From positions 175,054 to 239,053 of the forward strand of contig NZ_KL543998.1 of NCBI RefSeq assembly GCF_000711955.1: a DNA stretch of 64,000 nt. The letters are read 5' to 3'. Shown piece by piece: positions 26,197-34,973 of this stretch. The notes beneath the pieces are model-generated. The model was not told the origin of the DNA. It did not search any database and saw only the letters and a program-made list of their open reading frames with translations. A program made the translations under genes and the position numbers. Positions within the stretch are counted from its first letter, which is position 1. Each line of letters starts with the position of its first letter. This stretch comes from Nevskia soli DSM 19509. Lineage in GTDB: Bacteria; Pseudomonadota; Gammaproteobacteria; Nevskiales; Nevskiaceae.

Positions 26197-27312
26197 TCAG
26201 GCAGCGGCGAGCAGTGCCCCCACCCGCTCGGCGATGGCCAGGGAGGCGGTCAGGCCGGGCGATTCGATGCCGAACAGGTTGACCAGGCCCGGCACGCCGT
26301 GGCTTTGCGGGCCGTCAAGGCGGAAGTCCGCGGCCGGCGCGCCGGGGCCGGCCAGCTTGGGACGGATGCCGGCGTAGCCGGGCAACAGCTGCCCCGGACG
26401 CAGGCCCGGCCAGTAGTCGAGGATCGCCTGGTGGAAGGCGGCGGCGCGGGCGGGATCGACGGCGTAGTCGAAGGGTTGTCCCGGCTCCAGCCATTCGACG
26501 TCCGGGCCGAAGCGGGCCTGGCCGGCCAGGTCCAGGGTGAGGTGCACACCGAGGCCGCCGGGCTGCGGCAGCGGGTAGACCAGGCGGGAAAACGGGGGAC
26601 GGCCGTCCAGGGTGAAGTAGCTGCCCTTGGCGAAGTGCTCCGCCGGCACCTGGAGGGTCGGGAAACCTTCGATGGCGCGTGCCAGCGCCGGGGCGTGCAG
26701 GCCGGCGGCGTTGACCGCGCGGCGGGCCAGCAGCAAGGGCTCCGGGTCATCGTTGATGCAGATCTGGATGCCGTTGCGAACGAGGCGCATGGCGGTGACA
26801 GCGCTGGAGGTGGCGAGGATGGCGCCATGCGCTTCGGCATCGCCGAGCAGGGACAACAGGTAGGCGTGGGAGTCGATGATGCCGGTGGACGGCGACAGCA
26901 GGGCGGCGACGCAATGCAGGGCGGGTTCCAGGGCCTGCGCTTCCGCGCGTTCCAGGAGGCGCAGGTCGTTCACGCCGTTGTCGATCGCACGCCGTTCCAG
27001 GACTTCCAGTTCGCCGCGCTGCGCTTCATGGGTGGCGACGATCAGCTTGCCGCAGCGGCGGTGGGCGATGCCGCGCTGCTGGCACCAGGTGTAGAGCAGG
27101 TCGCGCCCGCGCAGGCAGAGCCGGGCCTTGAGCGAACCCGGGGCGTAGTAGAGGCCGGCGTGGATCACCTCGCTGTTGCGCGAGCTGGTTTCCATGCCGA
27201 TGGCGCGATGGCGCTCGATGATCAGCGGTTCCAGCCCGGCCAGGGCCAGTTGCCGCGCCACGGCGAGGCCCACCACCCCGGCGCCGATGACGACGCAATC
27301 GACTGTGTCCAT
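26197..27312 (-). CDS. lhgO: FAD-dependent oxidoreductase, L-2-hydroxyglutarate oxidase-like
   Basis: DAO-fold flavoprotein of 371 residues. The FAD-binding dinucleotide fold VVIGAGVVGLAVARQLA sits at the N-terminus and NSEVIHAGLYYAPGSLKARL matches the LhgO/L2HGDH family signature. The family oxidises L-2-hydroxyglutarate to 2-oxoglutarate and passes electrons to the quinone pool. A related aminoacetate or glycerol-3-phosphate-type substrate is not excluded. It is monocistronic by spacing. Confidence 0.85.
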   Translation of the reverse strand: MDTVDCVVIGAGVVGLAVARQLALAGLEPLIIERHRAIGMETSSRNSEVIHAGLYYAPGSLKARLCLRGRDLLYTWCQQRGIAHRRCGKLIVATHEAQRGELEVLERRAIDNGVNDLRLLERAEAQALEPALHCVAALLSPSTGIIDSHAYLLSLLGDAEAHGAILATSSAVTAMRLVRNGIQICINDDPEPLLLARRAVNAAGLHAPALARAIEGFPTLQVPAEHFAKGSYFTLDGRPPFSRLVYPLPQPGGLGVHLTLDLAGQARFGPDVEWLEPGQPFDYAVDPARAAAFHQAILDYWPGLRPGQLLPGYAGIRPKLAGPGAPAADFRLDGPQSHGVPGLVNLFGIESPGLTASLAIAERVGALLAAA

Positions 27313-27380
27313 GCGCCTCCGCTGTAGATCGGATCAGGGCGCAGTGTAGGGGGTGCTCGCGAGCCGCGCTTGCGGCGAAT

Positions 27381-27542
27381 TTACTTGACCGGCACGGCGG
27401 GAGTCTTGTGGATGGCCTGCATGGCCTGCTTGCGCCGCGTGAGGCAGTCGCGGCAATAGCTGCGGAACTTGTCGACCTTGGCGCCGAACAAGGGCAAGGG
27501 CCGGTGACGGCGACAGGAGGAACACCAGAATTCGGTGGTCAT
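27381..27542 (-). CDS. Small zinc-ribbon protein, 53 aa
   Basis: Two CxxC knuckles (CSSC at residues 7-10 and CRDC at 30-33) spaced by a basic linker indicate a four-cysteine zinc ribbon. Proteins of this type bind nucleic acid or act as small adaptors; the exact role is unknown. It starts 30 bases beyond a strong terminator on the same strand and no good ribosome-binding site precedes the ATG. It could be expressed by read-through of the NasT-type leader transcript upstream, or from its own promoter. Confidence 0.6.
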   Translation of the reverse strand: MTTEFWCSSCRRHRPLPLFGAKVDKFRSYCRDCLTRRKQAMQAIHKTPAVPVK

Positions 27543-27562
27543 GGTGGCGCGCGCTTGTGAAT

Positions 27563-27709
27563 TCAGTACAGGAAAAAGAAAGCTGCGGCGCGCTTCGCTG
27601 AGCGCGCCGCAGCGAAATGACCAGAAGCTGTGGGGGCAATACCAGCTCTGGCGCTGCGGGGAGAAACCTGAATCCTGTCGTCGCGTTTCAACTCGGTGCT
27701 CATCGGCAT
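27563..27709 (-). CDS. Short ORF of leader transcript A (48 aa, overlaps terminator)
   Basis: The first open frame after the ANTAR-type leader at 27739-27823. It would encode 48 residues beginning MPMSTELKRDDRIQVSP, or 46 from the second ATG. Its last codons lie inside the terminator stem at 27582-27613, and the TGA stop lies beyond the terminator T-run. A transcript ending at that terminator would thus be non-stop, so the frame may not be a real gene and the transcript may be a regulatory RNA. No family was recognised. Confidence 0.25.
   Translation of the reverse strand: MPMSTELKRDDRIQVSPRSARAGIAPTASGHFAAARSAKRAAAFFFLY
27572..27613 (-). terminator. Intrinsic terminator downstream of leader A
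   Basis: On the minus strand a 13-base-pair GC-rich stem (arms 27601-27613 and 27582-27594) with a six-base loop is followed by TTTCTTTTT. It would end transcripts from the sigma-54 promoter at 27840-27855 that escape the first, ANTAR-controlled terminator. Confidence 0.8.
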
Positions 27710-27738
27710 CCTGTCTGCCGAAAAACAAAATCGAAGCC

Positions 27739-27823
27739 AAAAAAAAACGTCCACGTTGGCGGCTGCATTGCCGTTCACGTGGACGTCGGTGTCCTGTGGG
27801 AAGCGGACTTCGTGGTCCGCTCC
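27739..27823 (-). promoter_or_regulatory. ANTAR-type two-hairpin antitermination leader A
   Basis: Minus-strand RNA leader. P1 is 27799-27823: perfect 9-base-pair stem, loop CACGAA (G at loop position 4). P2 is 27781-27794: stem GGAC/GUCC with loop ACCGAC (A1 and G4). The terminator is 27739-27785: CGUCCACGU/ACGUGGACG stem followed by nine U. The 5' arm of the terminator overlaps the 3' arm of P2 by five bases, so P2 and terminator are mutually exclusive. ANTAR proteins such as NasT are known to stabilise this kind of P1-P2 structure and prevent termination. Confidence 0.8.
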
Positions 27824-27839
27824 ATGTCTTTACCAATCA

Positions 27840-27855
27840 AGCAATCAGCATGCCA
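27840..27855 (-). promoter_or_regulatory. Sigma-54 promoter of leader A
   Basis: Minus-strand TGGCAT-GCTGA-TTGCT, with GG and GC spaced by ten bases as sigma-54 requires. The inferred start is near 27828, directly before the P1 hairpin. Confidence 0.75.
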
Positions 27856-27871
27856 TGTTTGCCACGAGCGA

Positions 27872-28783
27872 TCAGGAAGCGAGGAAACTGATCGGATAAT
27901 TCGGATAGCTGAAGGGCGGCACCGGCTTGGCGCCGAAGTTGAGCGCACGCACGCGTGCCAGGATCTTCTGCTCCAGCTCGGCGTTGTTGAAACTGCTGGA
28001 GACGATGCTGCAACGGGTGACGGAGCCGTCCGGCGCGATCAGCAGGTCGAGCACGATCTTGCCGCTCTCCATTCCGGCGGTCTGGCGCGCGCTGCGGTTG
28101 TAGATCGAGACCATCGGTCCCTTGTTGCGGTCGAACACTTCCTGGATCTCCGCCAGGCTGCGCGTGGCACCGCGACCGTTGCCGCCCGCTCCACCGCCGC
28201 CACCGCCGGTGCCCGGAAAAGGGCTTTGCACACCGCCGGTGCGCCGTGTACCCAAACCGGTGCCGCCCTGCCCCGCGCTGACGCTGCCACCGGCGCCGAT
28301 GCCGCCGCTGGTGGCGGCCGCACCGCCGGCCAGGCCGTTCGCGCTCAAGGCACCGGCGGTGTTGGCGCTGACGACGGAGGTCGACACCAGGCGCTGGCCG
28401 CCCAGGGTATTGATGGACTGGTTGCGCAGGCTGGCGAGCTGATCGCGCAGTTGCATCAGGCCGGCGTGCGCGACTTCGCGTGCGCTGGGCGCGGGCGCAG
28501 CTTGTTGCGCTTGGGCCGGGTGCGGCGCGGCGTGAGCGGGTTCGCCGTGCGGCGACGGCTTGCGCTCGGCACGGGCCACGATCTTCGGCTGCATCAACTG
28601 GACGTAGCGCTTCGGCGGCTGGGCCGGCTCGACTTTCTTTTCCGGCAGTTCCAGCCGCCACAGCGTGAACAGCAGGGCCAGTGCCAGCGTGGGTGCGGCA
28701 ACGATGGTGCAGATGCGGCGGAATCTGCGGTCCGCCTCGTCGGCAAGTATCCAGCTATCCCAACGGATCGTATGCGCGGCCAT
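27872..28783 (-). CDS. AgmX/PglI C-terminal (TonB-like) envelope protein
   Basis: Predicted inner-membrane-anchored protein of 303 residues. The N-terminus carries one transmembrane helix (IVAAPTLALALLFTLWRL, about residues 28-45), followed by a proline/alanine-rich spacer and a glycine-rich stretch. The C-terminal domain (about 205-303; EIQEVFDRNKGPMVSIYNRS, GKIVLDLLIAPDGSVTRC) matches the AgmX/PglI/TonB-like C-terminal domain found in Myxococcus gliding and envelope complexes. It ends the TPR operon that begins at 34571. An envelope-spanning energy or force coupling role is inference; no ExbB/ExbD motor genes are in the window. Confidence 0.75.
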   Translation of the reverse strand: MAAHTIRWDSWILADEADRRFRRICTIVAAPTLALALLFTLWRLELPEKKVEPAQPPKRYVQLMQPKIVARAERKPSPHGEPAHAAPHPAQAQQAAPAPSAREVAHAGLMQLRDQLASLRNQSINTLGGQRLVSTSVVSANTAGALSANGLAGGAAATSGGIGAGGSVSAGQGGTGLGTRRTGGVQSPFPGTGGGGGGAGGNGRGATRSLAEIQEVFDRNKGPMVSIYNRSARQTAGMESGKIVLDLLIAPDGSVTRCSIVSSSFNNAELEQKILARVRALNFGAKPVPPFSYPNYPISFLAS

Positions 28784-28827
28784 GGTGCGTGTTCCTGTCC
28801 GGCTTGGCGCGTGGCGGTATAGCGTGC

Positions 28828-29169
28828 TCAGCGATTGGGCAGACGCTGTTCGCGCCGATAGGCGGTGATGGTGGAAGCATCACGCACCTGGCGCGCGAAA
28901 GCGCGCGCATCGACGGGTTGCGGCGGCTCGTCGAGCAGGCTCGGCGGCGGATCGATGTTGTCGGGATGCTCTTCCTTCCACGGCGTCAGGTACAGGCCGA
29001 CGTCCGAATCGCGCTCGCCGACGATGGTGGTGCCGGCCTCCCCCGCCTGCTGCAGGGTATCCACAGCTGGCGTCTCGGCAGGCGGAGCCGCTGCGGCGGC
29101 CGGCTTGGGCGATGCGGCATTGGCGGAACAACACCATAGAGTCAGGAGCAGCAAGGCATGGCGCTTCAT
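28828..29169 (-). CDS. Exported proline-rich protein, 113 aa
   Basis: Signal peptide residues 1-19 (LLLLTLWCCSANA). The mature protein is Ala/Pro-rich at first, then contains the acidic patch GERDSDVGLYLTPWKEEHPD and a basic C-terminus. No known domain was recognised. Its ATG overlaps the stop of the preceding TPR lipoprotein gene (ATGA), so it is a coupled member of the five-gene TPR/AgmX operon, and 44 bases separate it from the AgmX-like gene. Confidence 0.7.
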   Translation of the reverse strand: MKRHALLLLTLWCCSANAASPKPAAAAAPPAETPAVDTLQQAGEAGTTIVGERDSDVGLYLTPWKEEHPDNIDPPPSLLDEPPQPVDARAFARQVRDASTITAYRREQRLPNR

Positions 29170-29843
29170 GGCAGGGCTCCGGAGATCGCGGCGGCGGCGG
29201 CGATGCCGCCGCCAGGCGTCTTCACTTCGAGCTGCTTGATCCAGATGCCGACCATCAGGTTCTTCGAGCCGGCGATGCGTTGGTACTCGCGGTACTGCGC
29301 CAAGGCATCTGCGGGACGCTTGAGGCAGACGTCGTAGAGGATGCCGAGGTTGAGGTGGGCCGCGGCGTCTTCCGGCTTGAGCTCGATGGCCTTGCGGTAG
29401 GCCTGCTCGGCACGGGCAAAGTCGCCGCTCTCGCGATAGAGGATGCCCAGCCAGCCGTAGGCAAAGGCGTTGCTGCCGTTGGCGTTGATGGCGCGGGCGA
29501 AGCTGGCGATGGCCTGATCGCGCTGCTTGCCCTGGGCCTGCAGCACGCCGAGATCGTTGAGCGGACCGGAATAGTTGGGGAAGTCCTGGGCCAGGCTGTC
29601 GAAGGCCTCGCGCGCTTCCTGCGGCTGGTGGTCCTTCATCAGCTTCAGCGCCGCCTGGAAACGCTGCTCGGGATCGCCCTTGGCCCGATCGGGAGCAGGA
29701 TTGGCTGGCGCAGCCTGCGCCAGCGGCTGCACCTCGCGCGCATGTGACGGGGCGGTGCCGTTGTAGCGCGGCGCGGGACCGCTGCACGCGACGAGCATGA
29801 CAAGCGGCAGCAGGAGCGCACCGGATTTAACGAAGGGCTTCAT
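29166..29843 (-). CDS. TPR lipoprotein
   Basis: Lipoprotein of 225 residues: the leader ends at the lipobox LVAC (Cys about residue 20). The mature part has about four tetratricopeptide repeats (QRFQAALKLMKDHQPQEARE, GPLNDLGVLQAQGKQRDQAI, NAFAYGWLGILYRESGDFAR, AAHLNLGILYDVCLKRPADA). The start overlaps the preceding TPR gene by 17 bases and the stop overlaps the next gene, both signs of tight coupling. TPR lipoproteins with AgmX-type partners occur in Myxococcus Glt/Agm complexes; the same assembly role here is inference. Confidence 0.8.
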   Translation of the reverse strand: MKPFVKSGALLLPLVMLVACSGPAPRYNGTAPSHAREVQPLAQAAPANPAPDRAKGDPEQRFQAALKLMKDHQPQEAREAFDSLAQDFPNYSGPLNDLGVLQAQGKQRDQAIASFARAINANGSNAFAYGWLGILYRESGDFARAEQAYRKAIELKPEDAAAHLNLGILYDVCLKRPADALAQYREYQRIAGSKNLMVGIWIKQLEVKTPGGGIAAAAAISGALP

Positions 29844-32655
29844 AGGCGTCCTCGCGCTGTTCGGTCTTGCCATATTGAGCGGGGGCCAGCTCGGCCAGTT
29901 GTGTGGCGCTCTTCTGGATCCAGTCGTTCCACACGCCCTGGCCGAAACGTTGCAGGTTGGCGCGGTGCGCCTCGATGGCTTTCTGTTCGAACGGATCGGC
30001 CTGCTCTTCCAGCAGCAGGTTGTACTGTTCCAGCTCGTCGCCCTTGAGTTTGGCCGGACGCTCGGAATCGAGCAGGGCCTGGCCGAAGTCGCGGTAGACC
30101 GCGCCGATCTCATAGGTGGCGGCGGTGGTGATGTCGGCATAGCCGTAACCGGCGGCGCTGTTGAGGGTGGCGATGGCGTTCTCGGTGGCCTGCTTGCGTT
30201 TGGCCAGGCTGGCGGCGAGCGGGGCGTTGAGCGCAAGGCCGTGCGCGCCGGCGGCGTCGATGCGGCCCAGCTCCAGCTGTGCCTGCGCGGCGGCGAGTTT
30301 GCTGCGCTCGCTGCGCGCGGAACCGGCTGTGCTGTCGGCGCCGATGATGTCGTGGAGCCAATAGGCATGGCGGACGCTGTCGCCGGCGGTCATGGCGGCC
30401 ATGCGCTGCCGCGCGTCGATGCCGCGATCCAGCGATTGCGGATAGGCCTTGATGTAGGACTGGTAGGCGGCCTGGGCGGACTGGCCTTGCTGCGCCTGGT
30501 CGTAGAGCGTGGCGGAGAGCCAGGCGGCTTCGCGGCGGTTGTCCTCGCTTTCACCAGGACGCTGCGCCAGTCGGGCGTAGACCTCGGCGGCGGGACCGGG
30601 CTTGTTGTCTTTCTGGTAGGCCAGGGCGAGTTTCTTGTCGGCGTCGGCCAGCAGCGGGCTTTGCGGGTTGCGCGCGCGGAAACTTTCCAGCGCGGCTTCC
30701 GCCGCGTTCCAGTCCTGCACGGCGACGAAGGCGGAGGCCGCGTCGTAGTCCGCATTGGGACGGATGCTGGCGTCGGGCACCACCTGCCCGACGCGCTGGA
30801 AGAACCGCGCGGCGGTGCGCAGGTCGCCGGCGCTGCGGGCGGCATCACCCTGCTTGTAGATCGAGGCGGCGAGCTGCTCGACGATCACCTTGTGGTTGGC
30901 ATCGGTGGCCGGCGTCAGCGCCATCAACTGGGTGTAGGCGGCTTCGGACTCGGCGTACTTGCCCTGCGCGAACTTGGCATCGGCCAGCACGCCCAGGGTC
31001 TGGCTGCGCAGTTCGGGTGCGGCCGGCGGGCTGGCGGCGAGCACGCGGTTGGAGAGGACGATGGCCTGGTCGAGATCCTTGCTCTCGTACAAATCCTCGG
31101 CGGCACGGGTCAGCACCGGCGCGGCCTGCGCACTCGCCGGGAAGGTGTCGGCGTACTTGACGCTGGCGTCCACCGACTGGTGCAGCACGGCCGGGCGCTC
31201 CTGCGCCGGCACTTCCTTGCCCAGGCGCTGCCAGGCCTGCACCGCCGCGTAGGCGGCTTCCGGCGCCTTGGGATTGCCGGGATAGTTGTAGGCGGCCTTC
31301 TGGTATTGCTCGGCGGCCTCGCGGGTCTGGCCGCCGTCGTAGAGGGCGTCGGCGTAGAGCAGGTTGATCTCGGGCAGCTTGGGATCCTGCGGGTAGATCG
31401 TCAGGATTTTTTTGTACCAGCCGGCGGCGGCGATGAAGTCGGCGCGCCTGGCCGCGGCGTCCGCCGGTGGATCCTTCTGTGCCTTGGCGTGGTACCAGGG
31501 TGCCAGTTCGCCGAGGTTGTCGCGCAGGGCCGTCATTACTTCGGGGCTGGGCTTGCGCGTGCCCCAGTAGGGTGCGCCCGGGGCATAGGCATCGACGTAG
31601 CGGCCTTCCTCGCGCACCAGTTGCTCGGGGAAATCGCCCTTGCGGTAGGCGGCGATGACGCGCGTCTGGAACTGCGGCGCCAGCGCGTGGGCGGGATGGG
31701 TGTCGATGAAGGCGGTATAAGCGCCGGCGGCATCGTTGTAGCGCTGGCGGTCCAGCATCTGCTGGCCCAGCGCGCGGTACAGCAGCACGCTGAAGCGCGG
31801 CTCGCCCTGGCGGGCGTTGTAGTCGTTGATGGCCTTGCCGCCGCCGAGCGCGGCGAAGGACAGGCTGGCGACGCGCAGGGCGTCGCCGCTCATCTCGCCC
31901 TTGTTCTGCGGCACGGCGGCGAGCGCCTGCGCCGGATCGTCCGGCGCACCCGGCGGCAGGGTGCGGTCGAGGATGGCGAGGAACACCGGGATGGCCTCGG
32001 GATATTTCGCCTGCTTGTACAGGGTCCAGCCGTACTTGTACTGCGCCGGCTCGAAATAGGGCGTACCCGCACCTTGTTTCAGTACCGTACGGTATTCCGG
32101 CTCCGCTTCGTCGTAGCGGCCGCGCGCGTAGAGCAGTTCGGCGGCGCGGAACACGGCGTCCCCCATGCGGGGAGAATCGGGATAGCGCCGGCCGAGGGTG
32201 CGCAGGGTATCGATGGCGACATCACCCTGCCCGTCGAACTGCTGGGCGCGGGCCAGCTGGTACAGCACGCGATCGTTCTCGCCATAGCCGGGATAGTCGG
32301 CGAGGATGCGCTGATAGGCCGCAATGGCCTTGCGCATTTCCGCCGCGTCGAGGTCGCCGGCATCGGCGAGTTGCACGCGCAGGTCGGCACCGCGGCGCAG
32401 CGATTCCGCGCGGATCAGGGGATCGGGCGACAGCTCCGCCGCCTTGTCGTAATTCTCGATGGCGGCCTGCACATCCCCCTTCACCGTTTTGGATTTGGTG
32501 ATGCGCATGATGCTGGGCGTGCGGATGTAGATGTAGCGATCCTTTTCCAGGCCGTTGTTTTTGGTGATCGAGCCGACGGTGGACGGCGCATCCTCCGCCG
32601 CCTGGACCTGGAGCGCGGCCAGCAACGACAGCAGCAGCAGCAGAGCGCGCCTCAT
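29827..32655 (-). CDS. Large periplasmic TPR protein, 942 aa
   Basis: Exported protein with signal peptide (RRALLLLLSLLAALQVQA) and many TPR-like helical pairs over most of its length (for example AIAAYQRILADYPGYGENDR, EYRTVLKQGAGTPYFEPAQY, AEEQYQKAAYNYPGNPKAPE-type patterns). This resembles the scaffold proteins of gliding and envelope-secretion assemblies. ATG 32655 was chosen because it opens the signal peptide and overlaps the upstream stop (ATGA). It is the second gene of the operon driven by ANTAR leader B. Confidence 0.8.
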   Translation of the reverse strand: MRRALLLLLSLLAALQVQAAEDAPSTVGSITKNNGLEKDRYIYIRTPSIMRITKSKTVKGDVQAAIENYDKAAELSPDPLIRAESLRRGADLRVQLADAGDLDAAEMRKAIAAYQRILADYPGYGENDRVLYQLARAQQFDGQGDVAIDTLRTLGRRYPDSPRMGDAVFRAAELLYARGRYDEAEPEYRTVLKQGAGTPYFEPAQYKYGWTLYKQAKYPEAIPVFLAILDRTLPPGAPDDPAQALAAVPQNKGEMSGDALRVASLSFAALGGGKAINDYNARQGEPRFSVLLYRALGQQMLDRQRYNDAAGAYTAFIDTHPAHALAPQFQTRVIAAYRKGDFPEQLVREEGRYVDAYAPGAPYWGTRKPSPEVMTALRDNLGELAPWYHAKAQKDPPADAAARRADFIAAAGWYKKILTIYPQDPKLPEINLLYADALYDGGQTREAAEQYQKAAYNYPGNPKAPEAAYAAVQAWQRLGKEVPAQERPAVLHQSVDASVKYADTFPASAQAAPVLTRAAEDLYESKDLDQAIVLSNRVLAASPPAAPELRSQTLGVLADAKFAQGKYAESEAAYTQLMALTPATDANHKVIVEQLAASIYKQGDAARSAGDLRTAARFFQRVGQVVPDASIRPNADYDAASAFVAVQDWNAAEAALESFRARNPQSPLLADADKKLALAYQKDNKPGPAAEVYARLAQRPGESEDNRREAAWLSATLYDQAQQGQSAQAAYQSYIKAYPQSLDRGIDARQRMAAMTAGDSVRHAYWLHDIIGADSTAGSARSERSKLAAAQAQLELGRIDAAGAHGLALNAPLAASLAKRKQATENAIATLNSAAGYGYADITTAATYEIGAVYRDFGQALLDSERPAKLKGDELEQYNLLLEEQADPFEQKAIEAHRANLQRFGQGVWNDWIQKSATQLAELAPAQYGKTEQREDAYEALR

Positions 32656-34571
32656 CGTGCGGCTCCCGCCGGTGCCGGCCGCACCACTTTGGCCGGGGCT
32701 GGGGGTGGAGGCGGTTCGTTCATGTGCGCCAGGGCGAAACGCGCCTCGCCCAGATACATGCGGGTGTGGCGTTTCTCCCTGTTCAGATCGGCAATAGCCA
32801 GATCCTGCAGCAGCCTGGCCTGGACGGCGGTGGCCGCGACGACGCGGGAGCGCAGGCTGTCGACGCCGGCGGCGCCGTCCATGCGATCGAGGGCGTCGCC
32901 GAGCAGGCGCAGATCGTGAAAGTCCTGCATCGCCGTGCGGAAGCCGCCGTCGGTCATCAGATGCTGCAGGTAGAACGTGTCCGGCGCCGCCATCGGCTCG
33001 CGCGGATCGTCCGCCAGCCACCAGTGCTCTTTCGGATAGGCAGCCAGCCACCACGGCCAGCCGTTGTTGGCGGCTTCGCGCGTGTCGAGCGCCTGGATCA
33101 TCCGGCCCGCGCTGACGCGCTGCATGGCGGCATCGATCTGTACATCGGCTGCTTCAAGCAGCTTGATGGCGCGCATGAAATCTTCCTGCGCCTCCTCGTA
33201 GGCGCCGATGTGATTGAGCGCATAGGGGATGGCGATCATGCCTTCCTGCACGGCGGGATCGACCGGATCGCGTCCGACCAGCTCGATCCATGGCACCAGC
33301 GCGCGGCGCAATGCCTGCTCCTCCTGCGGCGAAGCCTGCCTGAGGCTGTAGGGCTCGTGCTGCTTCAGCGCGGCGATATCGTCGGTGAGATGCGGCTGCA
33401 GCAGCACCGGGATGCGCCGGAAATTCGCGGCGGCGGCCACGGCGGAATTCCGCTGCGGCTCGGCGTTCTGGCCGTTGCCGGATGGCGCAAGCAGCGCCCA
33501 GCCGAGGCCGAGCAGGGCGGCGTTGGCATCGGCACCGAAACTGCGCACGCTGCTGAACAGGGACACGGCGTTGCTGCCGGTGTGGTTGCGCAACTGTGCA
33601 TAGCCGAGCACCAGGTTGGCCTTGTCGCGCAGCGCAGCGGACTCGGCATCATTGCCCTTGCCGGCGGCAATCGCTGCCAGCAGGGCGCTGCCTTCCGCCG
33701 CGTGCCCGTCCTTCATCAGCGCCACGCCGCGATTGTAGTCGGCGTAGGACTGGGCTATTGCGTCGCCGCCATCCGGCGCGGTCGCGCCGCTGTCCTTGTA
33801 AAGGGATTGCGCCCGTTGCGGCAAGCCGAAGCCATTCAGCGCTTCCGCCAGTTGCTGATAGAAATCGGCCGGCAGGGGCGCGCCGGCGGCCTGTGCCTTC
33901 AGCTTGATCAGCTCCGCAGCGGCGGCGAACGGGCGGTCCGTGTCGCACAGGAAGGCGGCGAAGCGAACGCGCGGATCACTGTGCGAAGCGAAGCCAAAAC
34001 TGTCCGGCGCCGCGGGGCCTTCGGCGGCGGCTTGCAGCTGATGGAATTGCAGATCCGGCTTGCCGATGTAGCCGCCGCCCACCAACTCCAGTTCGATGAT
34101 CGACGGCTGCGCATCGATGGTGATGCTTCGGTCCAGCATGCCTGCGGCGCGGCCGTGGTCCGGCGGTGCGTCGGCGAAGCGCGCAGCGAAATCGGCACGA
34201 AAACGGTGCGTGCCCGGTGCCAGTGTCGTCAAAGAAAGGCGATGCAGTCCATCGCGGTGCAGGGCCAGGCTTTCGCGATCACTGAACTCATAACGCTGGG
34301 CCGGGGCATCGTCGATGTAGACCTTGATCTCATCGAGCAGCACGGTCTGGTCCTTGTTGCCGACATAGACGGCGAGCGAACCGGCCGCTGCACCCGGTGC
34401 CGGCTGCGCCTGCATCAAATCCAGCGTCGCGGCCTTCAGCCCTGCGATGACCCCGTCCTGCTCCGTGCTCGCCGCAGCCAGCATCGGCAGCGACAGGCAA
34501 AAGGCCGCAGCGATGTGCCGCCAAGCGGCGACGCGCCTACCCTGCTCCTGCCCGATATTGCCCTGGTTCAC
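32652..34571 (-). CDS. Exported repeat-containing envelope protein, first gene of leader-B operon
   Basis: Exported protein of 639 residues from a GTG start. GTG 34571 was preferred because GGCGGGAG precedes it by nine bases; in-frame ATG 34607 has poor spacing. The signal peptide ends near LAAAS. The mature protein starts with a beta-rich domain (AVYVGNKDQTVLLDEIKVYI) and continues as TPR-like helices (AIAQSYADYNRGVALMKDGH). No catalytic motif is visible. It is the first gene after the sigma-54/ANTAR leader at 34620-34734 and is translationally coupled to the 942-residue TPR gene. Confidence 0.7.
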   Translation of the reverse strand: MNQGNIGQEQGRRVAAWRHIAAAFCLSLPMLAAASTEQDGVIAGLKAATLDLMQAQPAPGAAAGSLAVYVGNKDQTVLLDEIKVYIDDAPAQRYEFSDRESLALHRDGLHRLSLTTLAPGTHRFRADFAARFADAPPDHGRAAGMLDRSITIDAQPSIIELELVGGGYIGKPDLQFHQLQAAAEGPAAPDSFGFASHSDPRVRFAAFLCDTDRPFAAAAELIKLKAQAAGAPLPADFYQQLAEALNGFGLPQRAQSLYKDSGATAPDGGDAIAQSYADYNRGVALMKDGHAAEGSALLAAIAAGKGNDAESAALRDKANLVLGYAQLRNHTGSNAVSLFSSVRSFGADANAALLGLGWALLAPSGNGQNAEPQRNSAVAAAANFRRIPVLLQPHLTDDIAALKQHEPYSLRQASPQEEQALRRALVPWIELVGRDPVDPAVQEGMIAIPYALNHIGAYEEAQEDFMRAIKLLEAADVQIDAAMQRVSAGRMIQALDTREAANNGWPWWLAAYPKEHWWLADDPREPMAAPDTFYLQHLMTDGGFRTAMQDFHDLRLLGDALDRMDGAAGVDSLRSRVVAATAVQARLLQDLAIADLNREKRHTRMYLGEARFALAHMNEPPPPPAPAKVVRPAPAGAAR

Positions 34572-34619
34572 GTGAACTGGCTCCCGCCGCAGCGGCCCGT
34601 ATCCCATTTCCTGATGCCC

Positions 34620-34702
34620 AAAAAAAACGTCCACGCGCCGGCTGCAGTGCCAGCTCCGTGGACGCCGTTGTCCTGGGGGAACCATCGACGCTGATCGTTC
34701 CC
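34620..34702 (-). promoter_or_regulatory. ANTAR-type two-hairpin antitermination leader B
   Basis: Minus-strand leader of the TPR/AgmX operon. P1 is 34677-34702: ten-base-pair stem with one G/G mismatch, loop AGCGUC (A1, G4). P2 is 34660-34673: GGAC/GUCC with loop AACGGC (A1, G4). The terminator is 34620-34664: CGUCCACG/CGUGGACG outer stem followed by eight U, overlapping P2 by five bases. Both loops satisfy the ANTAR A1/G4 rule. Confidence 0.85.
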
Positions 34703-34718
34703 TTGTAAGGGGAAACTA

Positions 34719-34734
34719 AGCAATCGGTATGCCA
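34719..34734 (-). promoter_or_regulatory. Sigma-54 promoter of leader B
   Basis: Minus-strand TGGCAT-ACCGA-TTGCT with the required GG-N10-GC spacing; the inferred start is near 34706, just before P1. Confidence 0.8.
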
Positions 34735-34973
34735 GATTAAATAAAGGAGCTGCGTCAGCAGGGTACGGGATCACCAGCCGGGCGTCCGTGCCGCTGCGCC
34801 CCAGCCACGAGGAGACCAGTTCGACTACAGGGAATTGTCTCGCTCATGCCCGTGAATATCGTTCGGAAACGGGCATGGGGCCGCGCAAGGGGACAGGACA
34901 GCCTGCCCCTGGCCGAGGCTGTCACGGGAGGCGAAAGCAGGGCCCGCCGCTGCGGGCGCAAGGAACGGGCGGC

